Positions 44,995 through 57,414 of a DNA stretch of 64,000 nt are shown here, in pieces. The notes beneath the pieces were generated by a model. The model was not told the DNA's origin and did not search any database. It worked only from the letters and a program-made list of their open reading frames with translations. Source of the stretch: Elephas maximus indicus (Eukaryota; Chordata; Mammalia; Proboscidea; Elephantidae); contig NC_064839.1 of assembly GCF_024166365.1 (NCBI RefSeq), positions 33,926,378-33,990,377 on the forward strand, read 5' to 3'. Made by a program: the position numbers and the translations under genes. Numbering within the stretch: position 1 is the stretch's first letter; each line of letters opens with the position of its first letter.

Positions 44995-46546
44995 GAGGCG
45001 GGGCCAAGATGGCTGACTAGGTAGATGCTACCTGGATCCCTCTTGCAACAAAGACTCGGAAAAACAAGTGAATCGATCACATACGTGACAATCTACGAAC
45101 CCTGACCAACAAACACAGATTTAAAGAGTTGACCTGAGTGACAGAGACTGAGAACGAACAACCATGGAGAAGCAGTGACTGTTTTCGTAGCCTGGAGCCA
45201 GCGTCCCACTCAGGAAACCTTGGTGCCGGGCTTTGGACTGGGCGCAGGGGAGCTGAGCACGGCATCCTGAGACGGCGCAAAGACGGGGCGCAGCCCTAGC
45301 CCCCTGAACTGAACTGGGTGGGGGCCCAGCCCGTGTGCACGGGCAGCACGGGGACGTGGCTGGTAGGAGGAGAAGTCGCCGGGAGGCAGCGACTGGTTTT
45401 GGAGCCGGGAGTGTGGCATCCCAGCCAGGGAACCTTGGCGCGGGGCTTTGGACTGGGAGCAGAGGAACTGCGGCTTCTGAGACAGCGCAAGCACGGGACG
45501 CGGGCCTGACCCTCGGGGGCAATCTCTACCCAGCCAGCACACACAGTCGATGCACCCCTCGGGAATCTCAGATAAAACAGTCATCCCAAGCAAGATAAGT
45601 AACTCTGTCTATATTCCGGGGTGCTACTCTCTCCTATTTATCTGAACCCTCCCCTCCCCTTCCCAGGCGGTTTCATTAACATTGGAATTTCCTGAGCCAG
45701 AGAGTGAACTGCTCTGCGGTTTTTCTTTTCCCTTTTTTTTTGGTCCTTTCCTAACCCATTCTCCTGGCCTGAGAGAAGCAACTACAAAAAACCCAGGGAC
45801 CAAAAATCCTTCCCTAATTGGACTAAAAACACAGAACCAGCTCCAGCCAAGCATATGTGATCCACAGTCTCGGGCTTTCATCCCTACAAAAACAAGGTGG
45901 CTATTATAATGCAAAGGCATTTCTGATAGGGATCTGACTGCAATTGTTTTAGTGGATTTACTGGAAAGACAAGTTTCCCAAGTCTGATATCTCTGTGTAT
46001 TCAACAGAGCCCTCACTGACCCATAACAGGGAACTGAGGGCTGAAGCTCCCCCCAGACCATCTAGCCTCCTGCCTTAGGGGTCTAAGGAGGGTGACACCT
46101 ACCAATCTGTAGAGGTACTTGCATTGGGGGCCTAAGGTACAGCTGCAGAGCCCACCCACCAAAGTGCTTTAGGAATAGAGACACACCTACCTCACTGACG
46201 CTTGGGTGAAGCCTGTCAGCATTCTGCCCCCCTGGAGTGTGAACCCCAGCTGCTACTAGAATCTGGTGCACACAACTATCACCACTACTTCTCTAGGTGG
46301 ATAGGTGACAGTCTGCATCACACACTTGATGACCCAAAATCAGATTCTACTCAAGAATAGTGAATGGACTCAGGCATATATATCTGGTAACAGCCCAAAC
46401 CAGCTGGTAATAGGTCATAAGTGATTCAAGGGCTACAACAATCAAGACAGCGCAAGCTAGTAGCCCATCTACGTATATTGAAAGAAAACAAAACAAGATA
46501 AGACTCAGTGAGCAAATATAGAATAAATCACTACAATATCTTAGTG
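44995..46546 (+). promoter_or_regulatory. L1 5' UTR/promoter with CpG-rich tandem monomers
   Basis: It begins aggcggggccaagatggc with a YY1-type site. The section 45168-45530 is GC- and CpG-rich, unlike anything else in the window, and contains two related units about 215 bp apart. gggctttggactggg occurs in both (about 45228 and 45444), each preceded by ggaa(a)ccttgg and a cag(t/c)gactg word. The distal 5' UTR (about 46080-46546) still resembles the 5' UTR of the outer L1. This is an inferred promoter; activity cannot be read from sequence. Confidence 0.75.
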
Positions 46547-47574
46547 ATGGCTCGGAGACAGTAGTCGATATCAAACCACATAAAGAAGCCGACCATGACT
46601 CCTTCTACAACCCCCCAAAACAAAGAATCAAAATCTTTCCCAAATGAAGATACAATCCTGGAATTGCCAGATACAGAATATAAAAAACTAATTTACAGCA
46701 TGCTTCAAGACATCAGGGATGACCTCAGAAATGAAATAAGGCAATCTACAGAAAAAGCCAAGGAACACACTGATAAAGCAGTTGAAGAACTCAAAAAGAT
46801 ATTCAAGAACATAGTGGAAAAATTAATAAGTTGCAAGAATCCATAGAGAGACAGCATTCAGAAATCCAAAAGATTAACAATAAAATTACAGAATTAGACA
46901 ATGCAATAGGAAGTCAGAGGAGCAGACTCGAGCAATTAGAATGCAGAGTGGGAAATCTGGAGGACCAGGGAATTAACACCAATATAGCTGAAAAAAAATC
47001 AGATAAAAGAATTTTAAAAAATGAAGAAACACTAAGAATCATGTGGGACTCTATCAAGAAGGATAACTTACGTGTGATTGGAGTCCCAGAACAGGGAGGG
47101 ATGACAGAAAACACAGAGAGAATACTTGAAGATCTGCTGGCAGAAAACTTCCCTGACATCATGAAAGAGGAAAGGGTATCTATCCAAGATGCTCATCGAA
47201 CCCCATTTAAGATTGATCCAAAAAGAAAATTACCAAGACATATTATTATCAAACTTGCCAAAACCAAAGATAAAGAGAAAATTTTAAGAGCAGCCAGGGG
47301 TAAAAGAAAGGTCTCCTACAAGGGAGAATCAATAAGAATAAGTTCAGACTACTCAGCAGAAACCATGCAGGCAAGAAGGCAATGGGATGACATATACAGA
47401 GCACTGAAGGAGAAACACTGCCAGCCAAGGATCCTATAGCCAGCAAAACTCTCTCTGAAATAAGAAGGTGAAATTAAGATATTTACAGATAAACACAAGC
47501 TTAGAGAATTTGCAAAAACCAAACCAAAGCTACAAGAAATACTAAAGGAAATTGTTTGGTCAGAAAACCAATAA
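46547..47574 (+). pseudogene. L1 ORF1 (inner L1), broken
   Basis: It starts MARRQ at 46547 and meets TAG at codon 6. It is open from 46595 to about 46846 in that frame, then from 46831 to 47439 after a frameshift in the coiled coil near 46800-46845. The order is an N-terminal tail, a coiled coil with regular heptad residues, the RRM-like domain (LRVIGVPEQGG near 47065) and the C-terminal domain (SSDYSAETMQARRQWDD near 47340). TAG (47437-47439) and TAA in the C-terminal domain precede the expected stop at 47572. Lesions are few, so it is fairly young. Confidence 0.88.
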
Positions 47575-48035
47575 TATCAGATACCAGCACAACACAAGGT
47601 CACAGAACAGAGCATCCTGATATCAACTCAAATAGGGAAATCACAAAAACAAATTAAGATTAATTATATATATATAAAAAAAAAGCTCAAAACAGGCAAT
47701 CATTGAAGTCAATATGTAAAAGATCACAATAATCAAAAAGAGGGACTAAATAGAGGTGGCATAGAACTGCCATATGGAGAGAGATACAAGGCGATATAGG
47801 ACAATACAAGTTAGGTTTTTACTTAGAAAAATGGGGTAAATATTAAGGTAACCACAAAGAGGTATAACAACTCCATAACTCAAAATAAAAACCAAGAAAA
47901 ACATAACGACTCAGCAAGCACAAAGTCAAATACTATGAAAATGAGGAACACACAATTTACAAAGAAAAACGTCTCAGCACAAAAAAGTAAGTGGAAAAAT
48001 GAAATTTTCAACAACACACATAAAAAAGCATCAAA

Positions 48036-51000
48036 ATGACAGCACTAAACACATACTTATCTATAATTACGCTGATTGTAAATGGACTAAATGCACCAAT
48101 AAGAAGACAGAGAGTCTCAGACTGGATAAAGAAACATGATCCGTCTATATGCTGCCTACAAGAGACACACCTTAGACTTAGAGACACAAACAAACTAAAA
48201 CTCAAAGGGTGGAAAAAAATATATCAAGCAAAAAAGAGCAGGAGTAGCAATATTAATTTCTGACAAAATAGACTTTAAAGTTAAATCCACCACAAAGGAT
48301 AAAGAAGGACACTACATAATGATAAAAGGGACAATTGACCAGGAAGATATAACCATATTAAATATTTATGCACCCAATGACAGGGCTGCAAGATACATAA
48401 AACAAATTTTAACAGAATTGAAAAGTGAGATAGACACCTCCACAATTATAGTAGGAGACTTCAACACACCACTTTCGGAGAAGGACAGGACATCCAGTAA
48501 GAAGCTCGATAGAGACACGGAAGACCTAATTACCACAATCAACCAACTTGACCTCATTGACTTATACAGAACTCTCCACCCAACTGCTGCAAAGTATACT
48601 TTTTTTTCTAGCACACATGGAACATTCTCTAGAATAGACCACATATTAGGTCATAAAACAAACCTTTGCAGAATCCAAAATATTGAAATATTACAAAGCA
48701 TCTTCTCAGACCACATGGCCATAAAAGTGGAAATCAATAACAGAAAAATTAGGGAAAAGAAATCAAATACTTGGAAAATGAACAATACCCTCCTGAAAAA
48801 AGACTGGGTTATAGAAGACATTAAGGCGGGAATAAAGAAATTCATAGAATGCAACGAGAATCAAAATACTTCCTATCAAAACCTCTGGGACACAGCAAAA
48901 GCAGTGCTCAGAGGCCAATTTATATCGACAAATACACACATACAAAAAGAAGAAAGAGCCAAAATCAGAGAACTGTCCGTACAACTTGAACAAATACAAA
49001 AGTGAGCAACAAAAGAATCCATCAGGCACCCGAAGAAAACAAATAATAAAAATTAGAGCTGAACTAAATGAATTAGAGAACAGAAAAACAATTGAAAGAA
49101 TTAACAAAGCCAAAAGCTGGTTCTTTGAAAAAATTAACAAAACTGATAAACCGTTGGCCAGACTGACTAAAGAAATACAGGAAAGGAAACAAATAACCTG
49201 AATAAGAAACGAGATGGGCCACATCACAACAGACCCAACTGAAATTAAAAGAATCATATCAGATTATTATGAAAAATTGTACTCTAACAAATTTGAAAAC
49301 CTAGAAGAAATGGATGAATTCCTGGAAAAACACTACCTACCTAAACTAACACAATCAGAAGTAGAACAACTAAATAGACCCACAACAAAAAAAGAGATTG
49401 AAACGGTAATCAAAAAACTCCCAACAAAAAAAAGCCCTGGCCCGGAAGGCTTTACTGCAGAGTTCTACCAAACTTTCGGAGAAGAGTTAACACCACTACT
49501 ACTAAAGGTATTTCAAAGCATAGAAGATGACGGAATACTGCCTAACTTATTCCATGAAGCCACCATAACCCTGATACCAAAACCAGGTAAAGACATCACA
49601 AAAAAAGAAAATTACAGACCTATATCCCTCATGAACATAGATGCAAAAATCCTCATCAAAATTCTAGCCAATAGAATTCAACAACATATCAAAAAATAAT
49701 CCACCACGACCAAGTGGGATTTATACCAGGTATGCAAGGCTGGTTTAATACTAGAAAAACCATTGATGTAATCCACCATATAAATAAAACAAAAGACAAA
49801 AACCACATGATCTTATCAATTGATGCACAAAAGGCATTTGACAAAGTCCAACACCCATTTATGATAAAAACTCTCACCAAAATAGGAATTGAAGGAAAAT
49901 TCCTCAACATAATAAAGGGCATCTATACAAAGCCAACAGCCAACATCACTCTAAATGGAGAGAGCCTGAAAGCATTTCCCTTGAGAACGGGAACCAGACA
50001 AGGATGCCCTTTATCACCGCTCTTATTCAACATTGTGCTAAAGGTCCTAGCCAGAGCAATTAGGCTAGACAAAGAAATAAAGGGCATCCGGATTGGCAAG
50101 GAAGAAGTAAAAATATCTCTATTTGCAGATGACATGATCTTATACACAGAAAACCCTAAGGAATCCTCCAGAAAACTACTGAAACTAATAGAAGAGTTTG
50201 GCAGAGTCTCAGGTTATAAGATAAACATACAAAAATCACTTGGATTCCTCTACATCAACAAAAGGAACATCGAAGAGGAAATAACCAAATCAATACCATT
50301 CACAGTAGCACCCAAGAAGATAAAATACTTAGGAATAAATCTTGCCAAAGATGTAAAAGACCTATATAAAGAAAACTACAAAGTACTATTACGAGAAACT
50401 AAAAAGGACCTACTTAAGTGGAAAAACATACCTTGCTCATGGATAGGAAGACTTAACATAGTAAAAATGTCTATTCTGCCAAAAGCCATCTATACATACA
50501 ATGCACTTCCGATCCAAATTCCAATGTCATTTTTTAATGTGATGGAGAAACAAATCACCAGCTTCATATGGAAGGGAAAGAAGCCACAGATAAGTAAAGC
50601 ATTACTGAAAAAGAAGAAGAAAGTGGGAGGCCTCACTCTACCTGATTTTAGAACCTATTATACAGCCACAGTAGTCAAAACAGCCTGGTACTGGTACAAC
50701 AACAGGCACATAGACCAATGGAACAGAATTGAGAACCCAGATATAAATCCATCCATATATGAGCAGCTGATATTTGACAAAGGACCAGTGTTAGTTAATT
50801 GGGGAAAAGATAGTCTTTTTGATAAATGGTGCTGGCACAACTGGATATCCACTTGCAAAAAAATGAAACAGGACCCATACCTCACACCATGCACAAAAAC
50901 TAACTCCAAGTGGATCAAAGACCTAAACATAAAGACTAAAACGATAAAGATCATGGAAGAAAAAATAGGGACAACTCTAGGAGCCCTAATACAAGGCATA

Positions 51001-51854
51001 AACAGAATACAAAACATTACCAAAAATGACGAAGAGAAACCCGATAACTGGGAGCTCCTAAAAATCAAACACCTGTGCTCATCTAAAGACTTCACCAAAA
51101 GAGTAAAAAGACCACCTACAGACTGGGAAAGAATTTTCAGCTATGACATCTCCGACCAGCACCTGATCTCTAAAATCTGTATGATTCTGTCAAAACTCAA
51201 CCACAAAAAGACAAACAACCCAGTCAAGAAGTGGGCACAGGATATGAACAAGCACTTCACTAAAGAAGATATTCAGGCAGCTAACAGATACATGAGAAAA
51301 TGCTCTCGATCATTAGCCATTACAGAAATGCAAATTAAAACTACGATGAGATTCCATCTCACTCCAACAAGGCTGGCATTAATCCAAAAAACACAAAATA
51401 ATAAATGTTGGAGAGGCTGTGGAGAGATTGGAACTCTTATACACTGCTGGTGGGAATGTAAAATGGTACAACCACTTGGAAATCTATCTGGCGTTATCTT
51501 AAACAGTTAGAAATAGAACTACCATACAACCCAGAAATCCCACTCCTCGGAATATACCCTAGAGAAATAAGAGCCTTCACACGAACAGATATATGCACAC
51601 CCATGTTTATTGCAGCTCTGTTTACAATAGCAAAAAGCTGGAAGCAACCAAGGTGTCCATCAACGGATGAATGGTTAAATAAATTGTGGTATATTCATAC
51701 AATGGAATACTACGCATCGATAAAGAACAGTGACGAATCTGTGAAACATTTCATGGCATGGAGGAACCTGGAAGACATTATGCTGAGCGAAATTAGTCAG
51801 AGGCAAAAGGACAAATATTGTATAAGACCACTATTACTAGATCTTGAGAAATAG
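48036..51854 (+). pseudogene. L1 ORF2 (inner L1), broken
   Basis: It starts MTALNTYLSIITLIVNG. The endonuclease has CCLQETHLRLRD, IYAPND, VGDFNTPLS and SDHMAIKV. The reverse transcriptase has [16 protein letters not shown] and FADDMILY (about 50122), in the 598-codon open stretch 49714-51510. The C-terminal block is [19 protein letters not shown] (about 51404-51460). There are frameshifts near 48230, 49000, 49697 and 51475, and TGA near 49199. The shift at 51475 (one T lost in ccactttgg) truncates the C-terminus. It is also present in the L1 at 12720-14898. The displaced C-terminus is intact at 51603-51854. Confidence 0.9.
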
Positions 51855-52841
51855 CATAAACTGAGAAGAACACATACTTTTGTGGCTACGAGGGGGGGAG
51901 GGAGAGAGGGTGGGAGAGGGTTATTTACTGATTAGTTAGTTAGGTGAAGGTGAAGGACAATACTCAATACATGGAAGGTCAGCTCAACTGGACTGGACTA
52001 AAAGCAAAGAAGTTTCCAGGATAAACTGAATGCTTCAAAGGTCAGCGGAGCAAGGGTGGGGGTTTGGGGACTATGGCTTAAGGGGACTTCTAAGTCAATT
52101 GGCAAAATAATTCTATTATGAAAACATTCTGCATCCCACTTTGAAATGTGGCATCTGGGGTCTTAAATGCTAACAAGTGGCCATCTAAGATGCATCAATT
52201 GGTCTCAACCCACCTGGATCAAAGGAGAATGAAGAACACCAAGGTCACACGATAACTATGAGCCCAAGAGACAGAAAGGGTCACATGAATAAGAGACTTA
52301 CATCATCCTGAGACCAGAAGAACTAGTTGGTGCCCGGCCACAACCAATGACTGCCCTGACAGGGAGCACAACAGAGAACCCCTGAGGGAGCAGGAAATCA
52401 GTGGGATGCAGACCCCAAATTCTCACAAAAAGACCATACTTAATGGTCTGACTGAGACTAGAGGAATCCCGGTGGTCATGGTCCTCAAACCTTCTGTTGG
52501 CCCAGGAAAGGAACCATTCCCGAAGACAACTCATCAGACATGGAAGGCACTGGACAATGGGTAGGAGAGAGATGCTGATGAAGAGTGAGCTACTTGTATC
52601 AGGTGGACACTTGAGACTGTGTTGGCATCTCCTGTCTGGAGGGGAGATAGGAGGGTAGAGAGGGTTAGAAACTGGCAAAATTGTCATGAAAGGAGAGACT
52701 GGAAGGGCTGACTCATTAGGGGGAGAGTAAGTGGGAGTATGGAGTAAGGTGTATATAAACTTATAAGTGACAGACTGACTTGATTTGTAAACGTTCACTT
52801 GAAGCTCAACAAAAATTATTAAAAAAAAAAAAAAAAACAAG

Positions 52842-54818
52842 ACCCATACCTCACTCCATGCACATAAACTAACTCAAAGTGAATCAAAAACCTAAATATA
52901 AAATCTAAAACGATAAAGATCATGGAAGAAAAAATAGGGACAATGTTAGGAGCCCTAATACATTGCATAAATGTTATACAAAACATTACAAAGAATGTAG
53001 AAGAAAAACCAGATAACTGGGAGCTCCTAAAAATCAAACACCTATGCTGATCCAAAAGACTTCACCAAAGGAGTAAAAAGACCACCTACAGACTGGGAAA
53101 AAGTTTTTAGTTATGACATTTCTGATCAGCGCCTGATCTCTAAAATCTACATGATACTGCAAAAACTCAACTGCAAAAAGGCAAATAACCCAATTAAAAA
53201 ATGGGCAAAAGATATGAATAGACACTTCACTAAAGAAGACATTCAGGTAGCTAACAGATGTATGAGGAAATGTTCACGATCATTAGCCATTAGAGAAGTG
53301 CAGATCAAAACTACAATGAGATTTCATCTCACTCCAACAAGGCTGCCATTAATTCAAAAAACACAAATTAAGAAATGTTGGAGAGGCTGTGGAGAGATTG
53401 GAACACTTATACACTGCTGGTGGGAATGTAAAATGGTACAACCACTTTGGAAATCGATTTGGCGCTTCCTTCAAAAGCTAGAAATAGAACTACCATAGGA
53501 TCCAGCAATCCCACTCCTTGGAATATATCCTAGAGAAATAAGAGCCTTTACATGAACAGATATATGCACACCCATGTTTATTATGGCACTGTTTACCATA
53601 GCAAAAAGATGGAAGCAACCAAGGTGCCCATCAATGGATGAATGGATAAATAAATTACGGTATATTCACACAATGGAATACTACGCAACGATAAAGAACA
53701 GTGATGAATCTGGGAAACATTTCATAACATGGAGGAACCTGGAAGGCATTATGCTGAGTGAAATTAGTCAGTTGCAAAAGGAAAAATATTGTATGAGACC
53801 ACTATTATAAGAACTTGAGAAGTAGTTTAAACTGAGAAGAAAACATTCTTTTGTGGTTACTAGAGGGAGGATGGAGGGAGGGTGAGAGAGGGGCATTCAC
53901 TAATTAGTAGATAAGAACTACTTTAGGTGAAGGGAAAGACAGCACACAATACAGGGGAGGTCAGCACAATTGGACTAAACCAAAAGCAAAGAAGTTTCCT
54001 GAATAAACTGAATGCTTCAAAGGCCAGTGTAACAGGGGCAGGGATCCGGGGACCATGGTTTCAGCGGACATCTAAGTCAATTGGTATCGTAAAATCTATT
54101 AAGAAAACATTCTGCATCCCACTTTGAAGAGTGGCATCTGGGGTCTTAAACGTTAGCAAGCAGCCATCTAAGATGCATCAATTGGTCTCAATCCACCTGG
54201 ATCAAAGGAGAATGAAGAACACCAAGGACACAAGGTGATTACGAGCCCAAGAGACAGAAAGGGCCACATGAACCAGAGACTACATCATCCTGAGACCAGA
54301 AGAACTAGATGGTGCCTGGCTACAACCGATGACTGCCCTGACAGGGAACACAACAGAGAACCCCTGAGGGAGCAGGAGAGCAGTGGGATGCAGACCCCAA
54401 ATTCTCGTAAAAAGACCAGACTTAATGGTTTGACTGAGACTAGAACGACCCCAGTGGTCATGGTCCCCAGACCTTCTGTTGGCCCAGGACAGGAACCATT
54501 CCCGAAGCCAACTCTTCAGACATGGATTGGACTGGACAATGGGTTGGAGAGGGATGCTGGTGAGGAGTGAGCTTCTTGGATCAGGTGGACACTTGAGACT
54601 ATGTTAGCATCTCCTGCCTGGAGGGGAGATGAGAGGGTGGAGGGGGTTAGAAGGTGTCGAAATGGACACGAAAAGAGACAGTGGAGGGAGAGAGCTGGCT
54701 GTTTCATTAGGGGGAGAGTAATTGGGAGTATGTAGCAAGGTGTATATGGGTTTTTGTGTGAAAAGCTGACTTGATTTGTAAACTTTCACTTAAAGCACAA
54801 TTAAAAATATAAAAAAAT
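52842..54818 (+). mobile_element. Full-length L1 (outer), 3' half: ORF2 C-terminus and 3' UTR
   Basis: It continues exactly where 44994 broke off (gacccatacctcact...). The ORF2 C-terminus is shifted near 53045 and stopped near 53500 (CCATAGGATCC), and the normal stop is TAA at 53808. The one-base deletion of the inner L1 is absent here (ccactttggaaatc at about 53440). The 3' UTR has a G-rich tract near 53865-53895 and ends at about 54818, followed by the duplication agatac. Confidence 0.9.
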
Positions 54819-55127
54819 AGATACAAACATGAAGTTAAAGAAATATGAAACAATGTAATATTTAATTTGCAGATATCAATATAAACTTGGCATACACTGA
54901 ATTGTGTCCTTCAGAAATGTGTCAAATTGGCTAGTCCAGGATCCCAGCAGTATGTAATTATTCTCCATTTTGTATTTGATGTAATTATCCCCCATTTTGC
55001 AATATTATGTAACTATCCTCCATTTTATGTGCTATAAATTCTAAAACTTTATGAGAAGGGATTAGAGTGGGGTGAGCCTTGGGTTGCACTGCCTTACTCA
55101 AGTCATGCCCTTGCTTGAGTCACACCT

Positions 55128-55795
55128 TTTTTCTTGTCAGCTGCTGTCAAGTCAGTTCCCATTCATAGCGACCCCATACACAATAGAAAAAAACACTGCC
55201 TAGTTCTGTGCCATTAACACAATCATTGTTATGGTTGAGTCCATTGTTACAGCCACTGTGTCAATCCATCTTATTGAGAGTCTTCCTCTTTTCTGCTGAC
55301 CCTTTGCTTTACCAAGCATGATATCCTTCACCAAGGACTGAACCCTCCTGATAACATGTCCAAAGTACAGGAGATGAAGTCTCACCATCCTTGCTTCTAA
55401 GTAGCATTCGGGCTGTACTTCTTCCAAGACAGATTTGTTCATTCTTTTGGCACTCCTTGGTATATTCAATATACATCCCCCATACCATAATTCAAAGGCA
55501 TCCATTCTTCTTCAGTCTTCCTTATTCTTTGTTCATCTTTCACACGCAAATGAGGCAATTGAAAATACTGTGGCTTGGGTCAGATGGATCTTAGTCCTCA
55601 GAGTGACATCTTTGCTTTTTAACACTTTAAAGAGGTCTTTTGCAGCAGATTTGTCCAATAAAATGCATCATTTGATTTCTTGACTGATGCTTCCATGGGC
55701 GTTGATTGTAGATCCAAGTAAAACGAAATCCTTGACAACTTGAATCTTTTCTCCATTTATCATGATGTCCCTTATTGGTCCAGTTGTGAGGATTT
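55128..55795 (-). mobile_element. RTE-clade LINE 3' fragment (minus strand), block B copy
   Basis: The minus-strand reading 55505-55200 gives FELWYGGCILNIPRSAKRMN, then LLYFGHVIRRVQSLVKDIM, the RTE C-terminal block. It is better preserved than its block A partner (5012-5678), where poly(A) expansion interrupts the same frame. Confidence 0.85.
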
Positions 55796-57414
55796 ACAAG
55801 TGATAAAAGGAGAGGAAATCAAGCAGAAGGAGAGGGACCTCACTACCACCAAGAAAGAAGAGCTGGGAGTACAGTGTGTCCTTTGGACCCAGGCAGTCTG
55901 CACTGAAAATACCTAGACCCAGAGTAAGATTGAAGCGAAGACACGTGGAGATCTCCAAGGAATGTGGGGCTCACAGATGTTGAAAGGAAACAAAACTTTT
56001 GCCAGAGCAAACAGAGGGAGAAAACCTTCCCCTAGAGCTGGCACCCTGAATTCGGACTTCTAGCCTCCTGAACTGTGAGAGAATAAATTTCTGTTTGTTA
56101 AAGCCACCTGTTGAGGCGGGGCCATGAGGGCTGGGTAGTCAGACACTTCTGGTGGTCCCTTTTACAACAAAGACCCAAAAAAACAAGTGAATCAATTATA
56201 TATGACAATCTAGGAGCCTTGAACATCAAAGTCAAAGTTGAGGAATCGAACTGAGCGGCAGGGGGAGGGAGAGATGGTTCAGAAGCTGCGAGGAGTTGCC
56301 AGACCTGACCTGGAGGGAACTGGCACACTGCAGGCTGGATCCACTGGAGCAAGCACGGTGAGACAAGCAGTGGCATTCAGGATGCAGTTTCCACATCAGG
56401 AGATACCAAACAGCAGGGAATTCACTCACGCCTCCAGATTCAGTGAAAAGCAGCGTTCTTGGCAAAAGATAAGTACTTGTGTCTTATCTACTGCAAGGAC
56501 CAAAAAACACCTCTTTGGGAAAAGCTCTCCCATTTAACCGACCCCTCCCCACCCTGCACCAGGTCCTGAGCTGGCTTCAGTGATAGCCACTTTCCTTGGG
56601 CTGGAAGTAGTATCTGTCACACGTCCTGAGCCATTCTCCCAGCCTTGGAGAAGGAACAAATTAACAAATGGGGGAAATAATCTGCTGGCTCCCCTAAGCT
56701 GGGAACTCAGGGCATAACCAGCTCCTTTGCCTAGGCACAGGCATAAGTGGTCCAAGGACATTGAGTTCCTTTTGCCCCTGCACAGACTTGTGTGGGCCCA
56801 TTACAACACCATAGACCCTCATTAGAACAGTACAACAGGGTACATATCTGAAGCCTAACTTCAAATTTTTCAGTTATATGGTGGAGAGGTAGGTTCATGA
56901 CATTTGACAGCACTCTGCCTATTAAGCAGGGTCCTCACCTACCATGTCAGGCTTCATCCATGCCAACTAGGTATGCTCAACGGGGGTCCAAGAACAAGTG
57001 GTGCCTCCCAGTCTTACAGCCAAGAACACTGAGTGCCCATAGTCTGGCTGCAAAACCCACCCACCTACGTGCTGCAGGGAACAGGGACATGTTTTGCTCA
57101 TAGACACTCAGGGGCAGTTGGCAGACCCCTGCCTTTCTCAGTGTGTGACCCCCTACTACAGCCAGATACCTGTGCCTACACCAAACACACCTGGTCATTT
57201 AAGACTGAAGGTGAAAGTCTGATCCACACACTTGGTGACCAAGTACCTGGACACTTAAGCTGAATCCATACAAGAAAAATAAATGGACTCATGGCCACAT
57301 GTACTTTGTAACAGCTCTTATCACCTGGTGACAGGACATGAGAGCTTCAAAGACACCAATAATCAAACTAGCTCACTCACGCAGCCTATTTGGGCATATC
57401 AAAACAAAACAAAG

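Larger units (their letters stand above)
44995..52833 (+). mobile_element. Full-length L1 (inner), inserted into the outer L1
   Basis: This is a complete element of about 7.8 kb: 5' UTR 44995-46546, ORF1 46547-47574, spacer, ORF2 48036-51854, 3' UTR with a G-rich tract (about 51890-51915) and poly(A) to about 52833. It splits the outer L1 between gaaacaag (left) and aaaacaag (right), a short target-site duplication. It is the least decayed full-length L1 in the window, yet both ORFs are broken. Its 5' UTR differs from those at 39405, 56113 and 57415. Confidence 0.92.

Noticed and set aside
45180..45600. CpG-rich stretch as a CpG island promoter of a host gene
   Set aside because: It is inside the 5' UTR of the inner full-length L1, 150 bp after the L1 5' end, and no host exon follows.
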